DNA from: Candidatus Thalassospirochaeta sargassi
Lineage (GTDB): Bacteria; Spirochaetota; Spirochaetia; UBA9216
Assembly: GCA_028532855.1 (NCBI GenBank)
Contig: JAQQAL010000011.1
Span: forward strand, 1 to 64,000
Reading direction: 5' to 3'
DNA: 64,000 nucleotides
The position numbers were made by a program, and so were the translations under genes. Under the pieces are notes generated by a model. It had not been told where the DNA came from. It did no database searches and saw only the letters and a program-made list of their open reading frames with translations. Positions within the stretch are counted from its first letter, which is position 1, and every line of letters begins with the position of its first letter. Shown one piece after another: positions 17,505 through 25,582 of the stretch.

Positions 17505-17684
17505 TCTTACCTCCGAAATTAAAACCCTCATGCAGGATATTTACCCCTAAAGCATTTAATATAAGTATACATAACATGGTAGATAATATCAGGAAGAGGG
17601 AAAAGTTAATTGTTAAATATAAAAATGTGCTATATTTAAATTTACGAAACAGCAGCATCACAATAAAAAGGAAGAGATTAATTC

Positions 17685-18713
17685 ATGAGATCAAATCATC
17701 TAAATATAAAAACCAGGGTACTAGTTGCAGCCTTTTTATTAGCTGCCGTGATTTTGGTTGCGGTAATTCTTATAGCTAGGTCAATATCTGCCGATAAACT
17801 TGCCTTAAGATCCCCGGTAAGGGTAATGCACAACCCGAAAGTAACCTGGGCAGTTCCTGATGCTGAAGTATGCAAAACCAGCTCCGGTGACTGGACAGAA
17901 ATAGGACCCGGACAAAGATTAGTCGCAGGCAGCTCTATCAAAACCGGGCATTACGGAAACGTTGATATCAGTTTTGATGAAGGAACTCTCATCAGAGTCG
18001 CAGAAGATACAATCGCAAAAATTGATGATATAAGCCTGGTAAATGTAAAACTTAGTTTAGATGAGGGCCGCCTGATCACTAAATTCAGGAAAATCACAGG
18101 AAGGGAAATCCATAAAGTGAGCACCCCGGATGTTGTCTGTGGAATCAGAGGTACAGAACTGATTGTTGAGGTTGGGGAATCTGATACCATGGTATACGGT
18201 ATGTCAGGAATAACTGAGGTTGCTTCGGTTCAATATCCGGAACAGCCGGTATTATTAGGGTTTCAGCAGAAATCCAGGATAATTGATGGCAACACACCCG
18301 AATCGCCAGAAGATATGACTGACGAAGAGATTGCTTATTTCAGGCGGCAACTGGACTCGATGCATGATTCTGAAGTATTTTTTATAGCCACCGATCTCAA
18401 ATTCAAGCCCGATTCTGCAGAATTCGAGGCAGGATCAGAAGAAGTTCTTGAGGGCTTGGCAAAAATAATAAAAAGAAAGAGACTTGAGCTCGAGATTGCC
18501 GGCCATACAGCCGATGTCGGAGACAGGGCAAGTCAGTATGATCTTTCCCGCAAAAGAGCAATCACGGTGATGGAAGCCCTGATAGGGCTTGGGGTGAAAG
18601 AAAAACGCTTAAGAACCATCGGTTACGGCGGCTCTAAACCGATAGCAGATAATGAATCAGCCGAAGGGCGTGCAATGAATAGAAGAGTAGAGTTTATTAT
18701 AAAAGACTATTAG
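17685..18713 (+). CDS. FecR-like domain fused to OmpA-type peptidoglycan-binding domain
   Basis: A 342-residue envelope protein. A single membrane helix (about 11-32) anchors it. Residues about 50-205 form a FecR-type beta region: GQRLVAGSSIKTGHYGNVDI, SFDEGTLIRVAEDTIAKID and STPDVVCGIRGTELIVEV. Residues about 230-342 form an OmpA C-terminal domain with LKFKPDSAEFEAGSEEVL, GHTADVGDRASQYDLSRKRA and GYGGSKPIADNESAEGRAMN, including the Asp and Arg that bind peptidoglycan. It probably holds a sensory or structural FecR module against the cell wall. It stands alone between two minus-strand genes. Confidence 0.85.
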   Translation: MRSNHLNIKTRVLVAAFLLAAVILVAVILIARSISADKLALRSPVRVMHNPKVTWAVPDAEVCKTSSGDWTEIGPGQRLVAGSSIKTGHYGNVDISFDEGTLIRVAEDTIAKIDDISLVNVKLSLDEGRLITKFRKITGREIHKVSTPDVVCGIRGTELIVEVGESDTMVYGMSGITEVASVQYPEQPVLLGFQQKSRIIDGNTPESPEDMTDEEIAYFRRQLDSMHDSEVFFIATDLKFKPDSAEFEAGSEEVLEGLAKIIKRKRLELEIAGHTADVGDRASQYDLSRKRAITVMEALIGLGVKEKRLRTIGYGGSKPIADNESAEGRAMNRRVEFIIKDY

Positions 18714-18750
18714 TCCTCCATCAGTCGTTATATTCAGCTGTATTATAGAG

Positions 18751-19333
18751 TTATGAAACTGCCTCCTTAAGCGTATATTTCGAAATCATCTCACGAAATT
18801 CTATAATAGCTTCGACCGCAACCCTGTTCTGCTCAAGCATATTACCCGATAATCCTCTAATCTCTTTTGAACCTATTGTGATCTCTGATGCAGCAACCTG
18901 AAAGCTGCCAGACATCTCAGAAACAGGGCCTGTGGTATATTTTAATATTATTCTCAATGTTATGAAAAGAACTAACAGTGATATACCTCCAGCAAGAAAA
19001 AAAGCTGTACTGATCAAAGTGGCATAAAGGTTATGACGGGGAAAGTCAATCGGTACAATAAAATTTACTGTATAGTAAACTATTACAAGTTCAAATAACA
19101 TAAAACCCATGAATCTGCTGATAAGGTTTATCCCATTTTTTTAAAAAATCCCAGCCCGGATATTCAATAGATGCGGTTTTTTTAATAGTAAAATAAGTCA
19201 TAAGTATAATGAGAGTTAAACATGTGACTGCAATAGCAACAATCAATGGAGTATGTAAAAAAGGATTAAAGCCGTCCGCAGTGAATATTCCGCCTACCCT
19301 CTTTATTCCCATAGCATAAGGTGTCGAAACCAC
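18751..19333 (-). pseudogene. Collapsed methyl-accepting chemotaxis protein remnant with frameshift
   Basis: Two overlapping frames form one broken gene. From ATG at 19333 the first part has a membrane helix (LIVAIAVTCLTLIILMTYF) and reads to SIEYPGWDFLKK. The second part, in the next frame, contains two more helices (FMGFMLFELVIVYYTVNFIV and FFLAGGISLLVLFITLRIIL). It ends in a tail like the last helix of chemotaxis receptors (EITIGSKEIRGLSGNMLEQN) at 18751. Removing one base in the run of seven A's (T's at 19136-19142 on the plus strand) joins the frames. The conserved receptor signalling tip is absent, so an internal deletion is also likely. Confidence 0.55.
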
Positions 19334-19402
19334 ACTAATGTTGAGATTTAAAACAATTTTTCGTTAAAGAAAGAGCCCCACGACTGCATTATTTTTATAT
19401 AT

Positions 19403-20380
19403 TCATCTCAATATTTCGGCATATTTCAAAAGATCTGTTTTAAATACAATGTCAAGTCTGTCTGCAATTTTTAAATTCAGCAACAGATCAGATAATTTGT
19501 TGGTTGTATCAGAAATCCCACTTACCGGCTTTCCATTTATAATCTGAAGAGCGGTCTGCGCTGACCATATTCCAAGCTCTTCCGGCACCTTTAGATACCC
19601 GAGAAGAGCATAGGGCATTAAAAATCCATTAAGAACCCCTGTTGGAATTTTAATATTATCCAAAACAAACTGTTCTGCTTCAATCTGATCAAAATCAGAG
19701 ATAACAATCGTCCCGACAATTAAAATGTCAACTTTTTCCTGAATTTCAAGAAAGGCTTCTTTCCACTGTTCAAAGGAATCAACATATCTCTCTTCAAAAA
19801 GCTTTATTCCGAACTTAATCTTATAGTAATCTGCCTCATTTCTTTCAGTATATGTATCCGAGGCCAGATAACCCAACCTTCCTGAATATGAGGGGCTGAA
19901 AGCCGACAACTGATTAATCAACTCTGTGATCATATTAACCTCAACCATTCCCACTGAGTTATCATAAGGGTAACCGTATATTCCAGCGTCCCAATTTACT
20001 CCGCAAAAGACAACCGGTATATGAGAGTCCTTGAAGAAGGGTTCTATTACATATTTGGAGGCATTATCATCTGAAGCAATTATTACATCCGGCTCATCTG
20101 CTATTATTGAATCACGAACCCTTCTACCTTCAGCTGATTTATATTGTTCACCGGGGTTGCGCTTTGTATCCATTCTGTATACACGCAAGCTCACTGACTC
20201 TACAGATAGAACATCCTCTACTCCGCGCAGAATACGATCACTCCAGGAGTAGCCCTCATGATAGGAATCAATAAATGCAATTACAGGCTGATCTTTATCT
20301 TCAGAAAAAATAAAGGTAATTGAAAAGAATGGTAGTATCAAACTAATAAATATTATTTTCAAAAAATATTTATTCATCAT
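19403..20380 (-). CDS. ABC-type substrate-binding protein (PF04392-like), probably a sensory partner
   Basis: A 325-residue exported protein. A signal peptide (about 1-26) precedes a periplasmic binding fold: VIAFIDSYHEGYSWSDRILRG, DEPDVIIASDDNASKYVIEP, IPVVFCGVNWD, VDILIVGTIVI and a hinge near GIWSAQTALQIINGKPVSG. The family supplies ligands to ABC importers or to sensor proteins. No permease gene is nearby. The next gene downstream on the same strand is a ruined chemotaxis receptor, so this protein may once have fed that receptor. Confidence 0.75.
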   Translation of the reverse strand: MMNKYFLKIIFISLILPFFSITFIFSEDKDQPVIAFIDSYHEGYSWSDRILRGVEDVLSVESVSLRVYRMDTKRNPGEQYKSAEGRRVRDSIIADEPDVIIASDDNASKYVIEPFFKDSHIPVVFCGVNWDAGIYGYPYDNSVGMVEVNMITELINQLSAFSPSYSGRLGYLASDTYTERNEADYYKIKFGIKLFEERYVDSFEQWKEAFLEIQEKVDILIVGTIVISDFDQIEAEQFVLDNIKIPTGVLNGFLMPYALLGYLKVPEELGIWSAQTALQIINGKPVSGISDTTNKLSDLLLNLKIADRLDIVFKTDLLKYAEILR

Positions 20381-20413
20381 AGGATACTACCATTGCAGTT
20401 TAACAATCGTCAA

Positions 20414-20824
20414 TTACATCTCAATACCAACGCCATCCCAGTCTGTAAATGACAGTTCTTCAGCTTCCATTATTACAATAACTGTAAATGTTAAAACCCT
20501 GGTTCCTTCTTCAAGGTGTCCGCCCTGCGCCTTTTCAGAGTCAGAGAGAATGATATGAGCATGAACCCTTCCGTCTATGACCATACCCGTAACGGCAATA
20601 ACATCACAGGGCTCTTCCGCTTTAGGAAAACTTTCTGCCGGAGGTATATTACAGTCAGCGACGACGTGATAATGATAACTCTGCACTGAGCCTAAGCCGT
20701 TCATTATAAAGCCAGTCTTAATCTTCTTCTCTTCTACAACCTTTCGCAAAGTGAGAAGGATGTCATCATCTTTGTTCAATCTGATAAAATGCAGTTTTCC
20801 TGCTTTGGTACTACTAATTTTCAT
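20414..20824 (-). CDS. PPC/DUF296-domain protein
   Basis: A 136-residue protein that is entirely one PPC (DUF296) domain. The conserved block GRVHAHIILSDSEKAQGGHL (about 85-104) carries the histidines seen in the bacterial members of this family, which form trimers and probably bind metal. The domain is also found in plant AT-hook proteins. It is the last gene of the dctPQM-dhaKL operon. In this context it may act on the phosphorylated product or serve as a small regulator, but no activity can be read from the sequence. Confidence 0.82.
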   Translation of the reverse strand: MKISSTKAGKLHFIRLNKDDDILLTLRKVVEEKKIKTGFIMNGLGSVQSYHYHVVADCNIPPAESFPKAEEPCDVIAVTGMVIDGRVHAHIILSDSEKAQGGHLEEGTRVLTFTVIVIMEAEELSFTDWDGVGIEM

Positions 20825-20832
20825 ATTATCTC

Positions 20833-21471
20833 CTATAAATTTTCAATTATTATATCTGCCATAGAGTTCAGAATAAGGGCACAGGATGCCGATCCCGCAT
20901 CAATCACACCGCGTGAACGCTCGCCAAGTCTTGATGAACGACCAATCTTTGCAACCATATCCTCCGTACTTTTACTGCCGGCATCTGCAGCTTCTCCCAT
21001 TTTAATCAGAGCGGTCGAGAATGATTCATTGCTTGCAACAGAAGCCTCAAATGCATCAACTGCCGGAACCAATGCATCCATAAGGGTTTTATCACCCGGT
21101 TCAGCATCACTTATATCCTGTAAATTTGAGAGACCAGCTTTAAGCATTTTTAGATAAACCTCTGCTGTGATCTCAGATTTTTCACCCAATCCCTCAACAA
21201 GTCCGGAAAAGAACATTCCGTAGATTGGCCCCATTGAACCTCCGATTTTTGTCATAAGAATATTAGAAAGAATTTCAATAGACTCTTTCAAACTGTATGA
21301 GCCATCTTCAAGCTGCTGCCTGCAGAGCTGGAAACCCTTATTCATATTAATTCCATGATCTCCATCACCAATTTTACCGTCTATTGTACTCAGGTAATCT
21401 CTGTTCTCTTTAATTACCTCCGCAAGCTTAAGTACCATTCTACTGTCACCGGCATTAAATGAATCAGACAT
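20833..21471 (-). CDS. dhaL: Dihydroxyacetone kinase subunit DhaL (nucleotide-binding)
   Basis: A 212-residue protein with the Mg-nucleotide site IDGKIGDGDHGINM, where Asp31, Asp36 and Asp38 are the metal ligands. TKIGGSMGPIYGMFFSGL and AEPGDKTLMDALVPA are the other family blocks. It phosphorylates the ketose bound to DhaK. No DhaM phosphotransfer subunit is encoded nearby, so the phosphate source could be ATP bound directly or a DhaM elsewhere. It begins 3 bp after dhaK. Confidence 0.9.
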   Translation of the reverse strand: MSDSFNAGDSRMVLKLAEVIKENRDYLSTIDGKIGDGDHGINMNKGFQLCRQQLEDGSYSLKESIEILSNILMTKIGGSMGPIYGMFFSGLVEGLGEKSEITAEVYLKMLKAGLSNLQDISDAEPGDKTLMDALVPAVDAFEASVASNESFSTALIKMGEAADAGSKSTEDMVAKIGRSSRLGERSRGVIDAGSASCALILNSMADIIIENL

Positions 21472-21474
21472 ATA

Positions 21475-22479
21475 TTAACCTCCTGTTACTATCAATCCGG
21501 GGCTCCGCGCCGGAAAAGAAAGAAGTTCCTTCATCTCAGAGTCCAGCCTCATTATTGTAAAAGTCGCGCCCTGCATTTCAAGAGATGTAAAATAATTTCC
21601 AACTAGGCTGGTATGAATATTAATCTCAGATAGCTCGAGTATGCCGCTGATTTCATTAAATAATATATAGAGCTCCTGTAGAGGGGTAGCACCCAGTCCT
21701 GAAACAATAACTGCCACATCATCACCACTGTTAAAAGGGAGATCTTCTATCACCGTTGAGCACATTCTTTCAGCTATAATTTTTGCAGACTCAAGATCAG
21801 TAATCTCGATTCCGGGTTCACCATGGTGCCCGATACCGAATTCCATCTTTCCTTCTTCGATATCAAAGTTAGGATGACCGAGCTGAGGAAGGGTACATGA
21901 AGATAATCCGACACCGACACTTCTTGTGTTGTCAATTGCCTTCTGAGCTGCAGAGACGACTTCCTCCAGATTATACCCCTTAGCTGATGCCGCACCTGCA
22001 ACCTTCCACATGAAAATTTCTCCAGCAACACCTCTTCTCTTATTCGGTTGATCAGCCGGAGCCGATGCCGCATCATCATTTGCAATAACAGATTTTACTT
22101 TTATCCCTGCATCAGCAGCCATTTTTTCAGCCATCTTCATATTCATCTTATCTCCGGCATAATTACCGTAAAGACAAGCCACTCCGTTTCCGCTGTCTGC
22201 TGACTTTATTGCATCAAAAAAAGCCTGAGCAGGAGGTGACGAAAAAACCTCTCCTACTGCAACTGCATCAAGCATGTTTTCACCAATATAGCCTATAAAG
22301 GCCGGCTTATGACCAGAGCCGCCTCCAGTTACAATCCCCACACGTCCCGGTTGTGCCGCATTCTTCGAAACTAAAACACGAGGATTGTCTGAAGCCTCGA
22401 CCAACCCGGAATGAGCCTTCAGAAAACCCTGAACCGATTCGTCTACTACCATTTCCGGATCATTTATTATCTTACGCAT
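21475..22479 (-). CDS. dhaK: Dihydroxyacetone kinase subunit DhaK (substrate-binding)
   Basis: A 334-residue protein. GGGSGHKPAFIGYIG (substrate loop, about 51-65), YGNYAGDKMN, the SCTLPQLGHPNF segment and GIGHHGEPGIEI with His218/His219 are all present. The His binds the carbonyl of dihydroxyacetone or a related short ketose covalently. The pairing with a TRAP importer suggests the transported substrate is a small ketose or a sugar that is converted into one. The start overlaps the stop of a possible small upstream frame. Confidence 0.92.
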   Translation of the reverse strand: MRKIINDPEMVVDESVQGFLKAHSGLVEASDNPRVLVSKNAAQPGRVGIVTGGGSGHKPAFIGYIGENMLDAVAVGEVFSSPPAQAFFDAIKSADSGNGVACLYGNYAGDKMNMKMAEKMAADAGIKVKSVIANDDAASAPADQPNKRRGVAGEIFMWKVAGAASAKGYNLEEVVSAAQKAIDNTRSVGVGLSSCTLPQLGHPNFDIEEGKMEFGIGHHGEPGIEITDLESAKIIAERMCSTVIEDLPFNSGDDVAVIVSGLGATPLQELYILFNEISGILELSEINIHTSLVGNYFTSLEMQGATFTIMRLDSEMKELLSFPARSPGLIVTGG

Positions 22480-22567
22480 ATTTTTTCATTTCTCCAGTTT
22501 TAAAGATTTCTTTCTCCAGCCTCTGCATTAAAGCATCTCTATCTACATTGTTTCCATTGATATACAC
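22472..22567 (-). CDS. Possible 31-residue coupled leader peptide before dhaK
   Basis: A GTG at 22567 with AAGGA about 7 bp upstream opens a frame of 31 codons (VYINGNNVDRDALMQRLEKE then IFKTGEMKKYA). It ends at TAA 22472-22474, overlapping the dhaK ATG by a few bases. The overlap would couple dhaK translation to it, and the gap between dctM and dhaK would otherwise be unused. A frame of this length can arise by chance, so this is weak. Confidence 0.25.
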   Translation of the reverse strand: MYINGNNVDRDALMQRLEKEIFKTGEMKKYA

Positions 22568-22577
22568 ATTTTCATCC

Positions 22578-23852
22578 TTACTTAACTAATCCGGGCAGCC
22601 ATAATGATACCTGTGGGAAAAATGTAATCATTATCAATGTGATACCAAGCGGAATAAAATACACAAAAACACTTTTAAAGACCCTGGTTATCGGACATTC
22701 TGCTATCTCACTTATCATAAAGAGAGAGAGCCCCATAGGGGGTGTCACCAGGCCAAGCATGAGATTAAATATCGCAATTATTCCCAGGTGCACCGGGTCA
22801 ATCCCCATTGCTACAGCAGGCGGAGCCAGAATTGGTATTACCAGTAACGTCGCTGTTGTACTGTCCAGAAACATCCCGACTATCAGAAGAATAAGGTTTA
22901 TTATGATAAGAAATACAATCCTGTTTTCTCCAAACGGAATAATAAACTGGGTAAACATCTGAGGGATCTGCTCAACAGCCAGAATCCAGCCGAAGAGAGA
23001 CGCGGTAGCAATTATTACAAGAATTGCTGCAGAAGATTTCAGCGTAGCAAGTGCTGAGTCTATAAGATGTTCGAAAGAGAAATCTCGATAAATAAAAACA
23101 CTGATTAACAGAATATATATGACAGTACCACTAGCCGCTTCAGTAGGTGTAAAAACACCAGTCAGCATGCCAACAACCAGCAATGCGGGAGCCAGCAAAG
23201 CCGGTAAACCAGACATAAAATCATTGCCGATAGCCCTTAGAGTCGGCCATCGTTCCGCTCTAGGCAGTTTTTTTATAAAAGCTATAAACACTGTAGTGAC
23301 CATCATTAGAATAACAGCAATTACAGCCGGAAGAATTCCGGCAAGCAGAAGCTTCACGATTGAAACGCTGGCAACTGAACCGTAGATCACCAAGGGTATA
23401 CTCGGAGGGAAAATCGGTCCTACAGTTGCAGACGCACAGGTAACCGCACCTGAAAATTCTTTCGAGAAACCTTTGTCGCGCATTGCTTTTATCTCAATTT
23501 TCCCAAGACCGCCTACATCGGCAAGAGCTGCTCCAGACATACCGGAAAATATCAGACTGGCAAATATATTTACCTGAGCAAGACCACCAGGAACCCGGCC
23601 AACCAAAGTATCGGCAAATTTAAAAATTCGTCTCGTGATTCCTGTTGAATTCATTAAGTTACCGGCAAATATGAAAACAGGCACCGCAACCAGCGTATAG
23701 GAATCAAGTGCATAGTGCATGCGCTGAGCAAGCATATCAATAGGAAATCCCTGAGTCAGAAGATAAACAATAGACGGAATACCAATTGCAATCATCACCG
23801 GTAAACCTAAAAGAAACAATAAAAGAAAAGACCCTTTTACGAGCAATCCCAC
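22578..23852 (-). CDS. dctM: TRAP transporter large permease DctM
   Basis: A 424-residue inner-membrane protein with about 12 helices. Family blocks are GLPVMIAIGIPSIVYLL, FAGNLMNSTGITRRIFKFAD, FSGMSGAALADVGGLG, ATVGPIFPPSIPLVIYG and LGLVTPPMGLSLFMIS. DctM is the transport-competent subunit driven by an ion gradient. It is two bases from the dctQ stop in a dctP-dctQ-dctM order, followed by dhaK. Confidence 0.93.
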   Translation of the reverse strand: MGLLVKGSFLLLFLLGLPVMIAIGIPSIVYLLTQGFPIDMLAQRMHYALDSYTLVAVPVFIFAGNLMNSTGITRRIFKFADTLVGRVPGGLAQVNIFASLIFSGMSGAALADVGGLGKIEIKAMRDKGFSKEFSGAVTCASATVGPIFPPSIPLVIYGSVASVSIVKLLLAGILPAVIAVILMMVTTVFIAFIKKLPRAERWPTLRAIGNDFMSGLPALLAPALLVVGMLTGVFTPTEAASGTVIYILLISVFIYRDFSFEHLIDSALATLKSSAAILVIIATASLFGWILAVEQIPQMFTQFIIPFGENRIVFLIIINLILLIVGMFLDSTTATLLVIPILAPPAVAMGIDPVHLGIIAIFNLMLGLVTPPMGLSLFMISEIAECPITRVFKSVFVYFIPLGITLIMITFFPQVSLWLPGLVK

Positions 23853-23853
23853 A

Positions 23854-24342
23854 CTACACCTCCACCCCGGCTTTACCTGGCCTGAGTTTTATTACAGCCT
23901 TTTTAAGATTCAAGATTGAATAAACAGCAGAACCGATAAAACCAATCACCGTTGGAGCAAGGAAGATGACTGAGGGGATCCCAAGATTAATCGTCCTGTT
24001 TCCAATGTTATTTTTCAAAGCCATAGCAGCTGAAAACGCCAGTATTATAAAAACAAATGCTGAACCTGCATCACAGAAAAAGCAGACAGCGTTCTGTATT
24101 TTGAGCGGAAACATTTTTTGAATTTCTATCATTTTTATATGCTCTTCAGACCTTGTTGTCAAAGGTATAGATAAAAAAACTATTGAGATTAAAAAGTACC
24201 TGGCCAGCTCTTCAGTTCCAATAAGCGGGTAGTTGAATACCGTTCGTAGAACTACCTGAACAATTGTCATGCCAATTAGAACAAATAAAAGTATCACACT
24301 CAAGACAACAAGCGGGCTTCTCTTTGAACGGCTTGTCTTCAT
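23854..24342 (-). CDS. dctQ: TRAP transporter small permease DctQ
   Basis: A 162-residue protein with four helices. The start at 24342 is chosen because GGAGGT is directly upstream; an earlier start at 24381 would place 13 residues over the intergenic hairpin. The conserved EELARYFLISIVFLSIPL and RSEEHIKMI blocks identify DctQ. It partners DctM and receives ligand from DctP. Confidence 0.9.
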   Translation of the reverse strand: MKTSRSKRSPLVVLSVILLFVLIGMTIVQVVLRTVFNYPLIGTEELARYFLISIVFLSIPLTTRSEEHIKMIEIQKMFPLKIQNAVCFFCDAGSAFVFIILAFSAAMALKNNIGNRTINLGIPSVIFLAPTVIGFIGSAVYSILNLKKAVIKLRPGKAGVEV

Positions 24343-24358
24343 ATTACCTCCGTTAACA

Positions 24359-24374
24359 GGGAGGTTCCCCTCCC
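24359..24374 (-). terminator. Intercistronic hairpin between dctP and dctQ
   Basis: GGGAGG-TTCC-CCTCCC forms a perfect 6-bp GC-rich stem with a 4-base loop. It lies just after the dctP stop and before the dctQ ribosome site, without a U-tract. Such a stem can protect the upstream mRNA or partly stop transcription, giving more binding protein than permease. Confidence 0.5.
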
Positions 24375-24390
24375 CGTACATTAAAGTTGA

Positions 24391-25422
24391 TTATTTAATA
24401 TCTGAGATCTGATTAATGAGATCAGTCCACTCTGGGAATTCCATATTTACCTTTTCCAGAACCTGGCTTCTGAAAGCATCAAGATCTAAACCTTCCTCTT
24501 CGCCAATAAATGTCACACCTTCTGCTGACAGTTCATCAATAATTTTGCCATCAGCTTCTTCAGCCCAGCCTAGAGATCTCTGTGACATCTCAAAAGCCGC
24601 ATCTTCAATAGCAGCTCTGTCAGATTCAGAAATTGACTGCCAGGTATCTTCATTGATAAATGTACAAAGGACCGATTGCATATGGCTGGTAAGCATTACG
24701 TAGTCCTGCACCTCATAGAGTTTTGCAGCATAGATATTCGTGAGAGGATTTTCCTGGCCCACAACAAGACCGGTCATAAGAGCAGTAGGGAGTTCCGGGA
24801 ATTCAACTGGTGTTGGAATAGCCCCCATGCCTTCAAGCATTGTCATCCAGATTTTATTGGGTACACCTCGAATTTTCTTTCCAGCTACATCTGCAGGTGT
24901 GTATACCGGAAAATCAGTAGTAGTCAGCTGTCGGGCACCCCGATAAAAACTTCCTATTATTCTCATTTTACCTGCCTCAATTAACTTTTTATTCAAGTCC
25001 CTGAGAAGAGGTGAGGTTTTAGGGTTACTTGCCATGACCGCATGTTCAGCATCACGAAAAACAAAAGGTGCACTGAAAACTGAAAGCTCAGGAACTAGTT
25101 GTCCAAGAGACGCAAAGTCATGATGCGCGATGTTAACACTTCCACTCTTTACTGAATCCACCATTTCAGAAACATTTCCAAGCTGTGAATTCGGAAATAT
25201 TTTCATACTTACCCGGCCTTCGGTTTTTTCATTAACAAGAGCAGAAAACTCTTCGGCATACCTTGACTGAGGCGCACCCTCTACTCCTACATGAGCATAA
25301 ATCAGCGTGATGGGCTCTACCTGAACCATTTCACCCTTAGCTTCCTGCTGTCCTGCTGCAAAAGCAGAAAAGCCTGTGATAACACAGATAATCAGCATTA
25401 CCAGAATCTTTTTTTTCATCAT
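24391..25422 (-). CDS. dctP: TRAP transporter solute-binding protein DctP
   Basis: A 343-residue periplasmic protein with signal peptide MKKKILVMLIICVITGFSAF and then AAGQQE, a spirochaete-like junction. DctP blocks: IFPNSQLGNVSEMVDSVKSG, GKKIRGVPNKIWMTMLEGMG, PTPVEFPELPTALMTGLVVG (with the ligand-pairing Arg in the preceding block) and QENPLTNIYAAKLYEVQDYV. It is the first gene of the operon that also encodes DctQM, DhaKL and a PPC protein. The ligand is probably an organic acid or small polyol/ketose; the kinase genes favour the latter. Confidence 0.93.
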   Translation of the reverse strand: MMKKKILVMLIICVITGFSAFAAGQQEAKGEMVQVEPITLIYAHVGVEGAPQSRYAEEFSALVNEKTEGRVSMKIFPNSQLGNVSEMVDSVKSGSVNIAHHDFASLGQLVPELSVFSAPFVFRDAEHAVMASNPKTSPLLRDLNKKLIEAGKMRIIGSFYRGARQLTTTDFPVYTPADVAGKKIRGVPNKIWMTMLEGMGAIPTPVEFPELPTALMTGLVVGQENPLTNIYAAKLYEVQDYVMLTSHMQSVLCTFINEDTWQSISESDRAAIEDAAFEMSQRSLGWAEEADGKIIDELSAEGVTFIGEEEGLDLDAFRSQVLEKVNMEFPEWTDLINQISDIK

Positions 25423-25464
25423 TTCCTCCTGAAATTACCCTTTGGGATTTTATATGAGGAAATA

Positions 25465-25481
25465 GTAATGCCGTTCATTAC
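25465..25481. promoter_or_regulatory. Palindrome between dctP and the divergent sensor kinase
   Basis: GTAATG-CCGTT-CATTAC is a perfect 6-bp inverted repeat with a 5-bp centre, 43 bp upstream of dctP and about 100 bp from the kinase start. It is a plausible site for the AraC-type response regulator encoded next door. Confidence 0.35.
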
Positions 25482-25564
25482 ACCCCGGTATGGAGAAATT
25501 CACCGGATTTCATGTAAATATATTTATCATGGAATTTTTTTCTGGTTTTTAAAAAAAAAGCAAT

Positions 25565-25570
25565 TATAAT
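25565..25570 (+). promoter_or_regulatory. -10 box of the sensor kinase operon
   Basis: TATAAT stands 13 bp before the ATG at 25583. No good -35 is seen at the right distance, which fits an activated promoter. The leader would be only about six bases, with no ribosome site. Confidence 0.35.
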
Positions 25571-25582
25571 ACACAAATAAGA

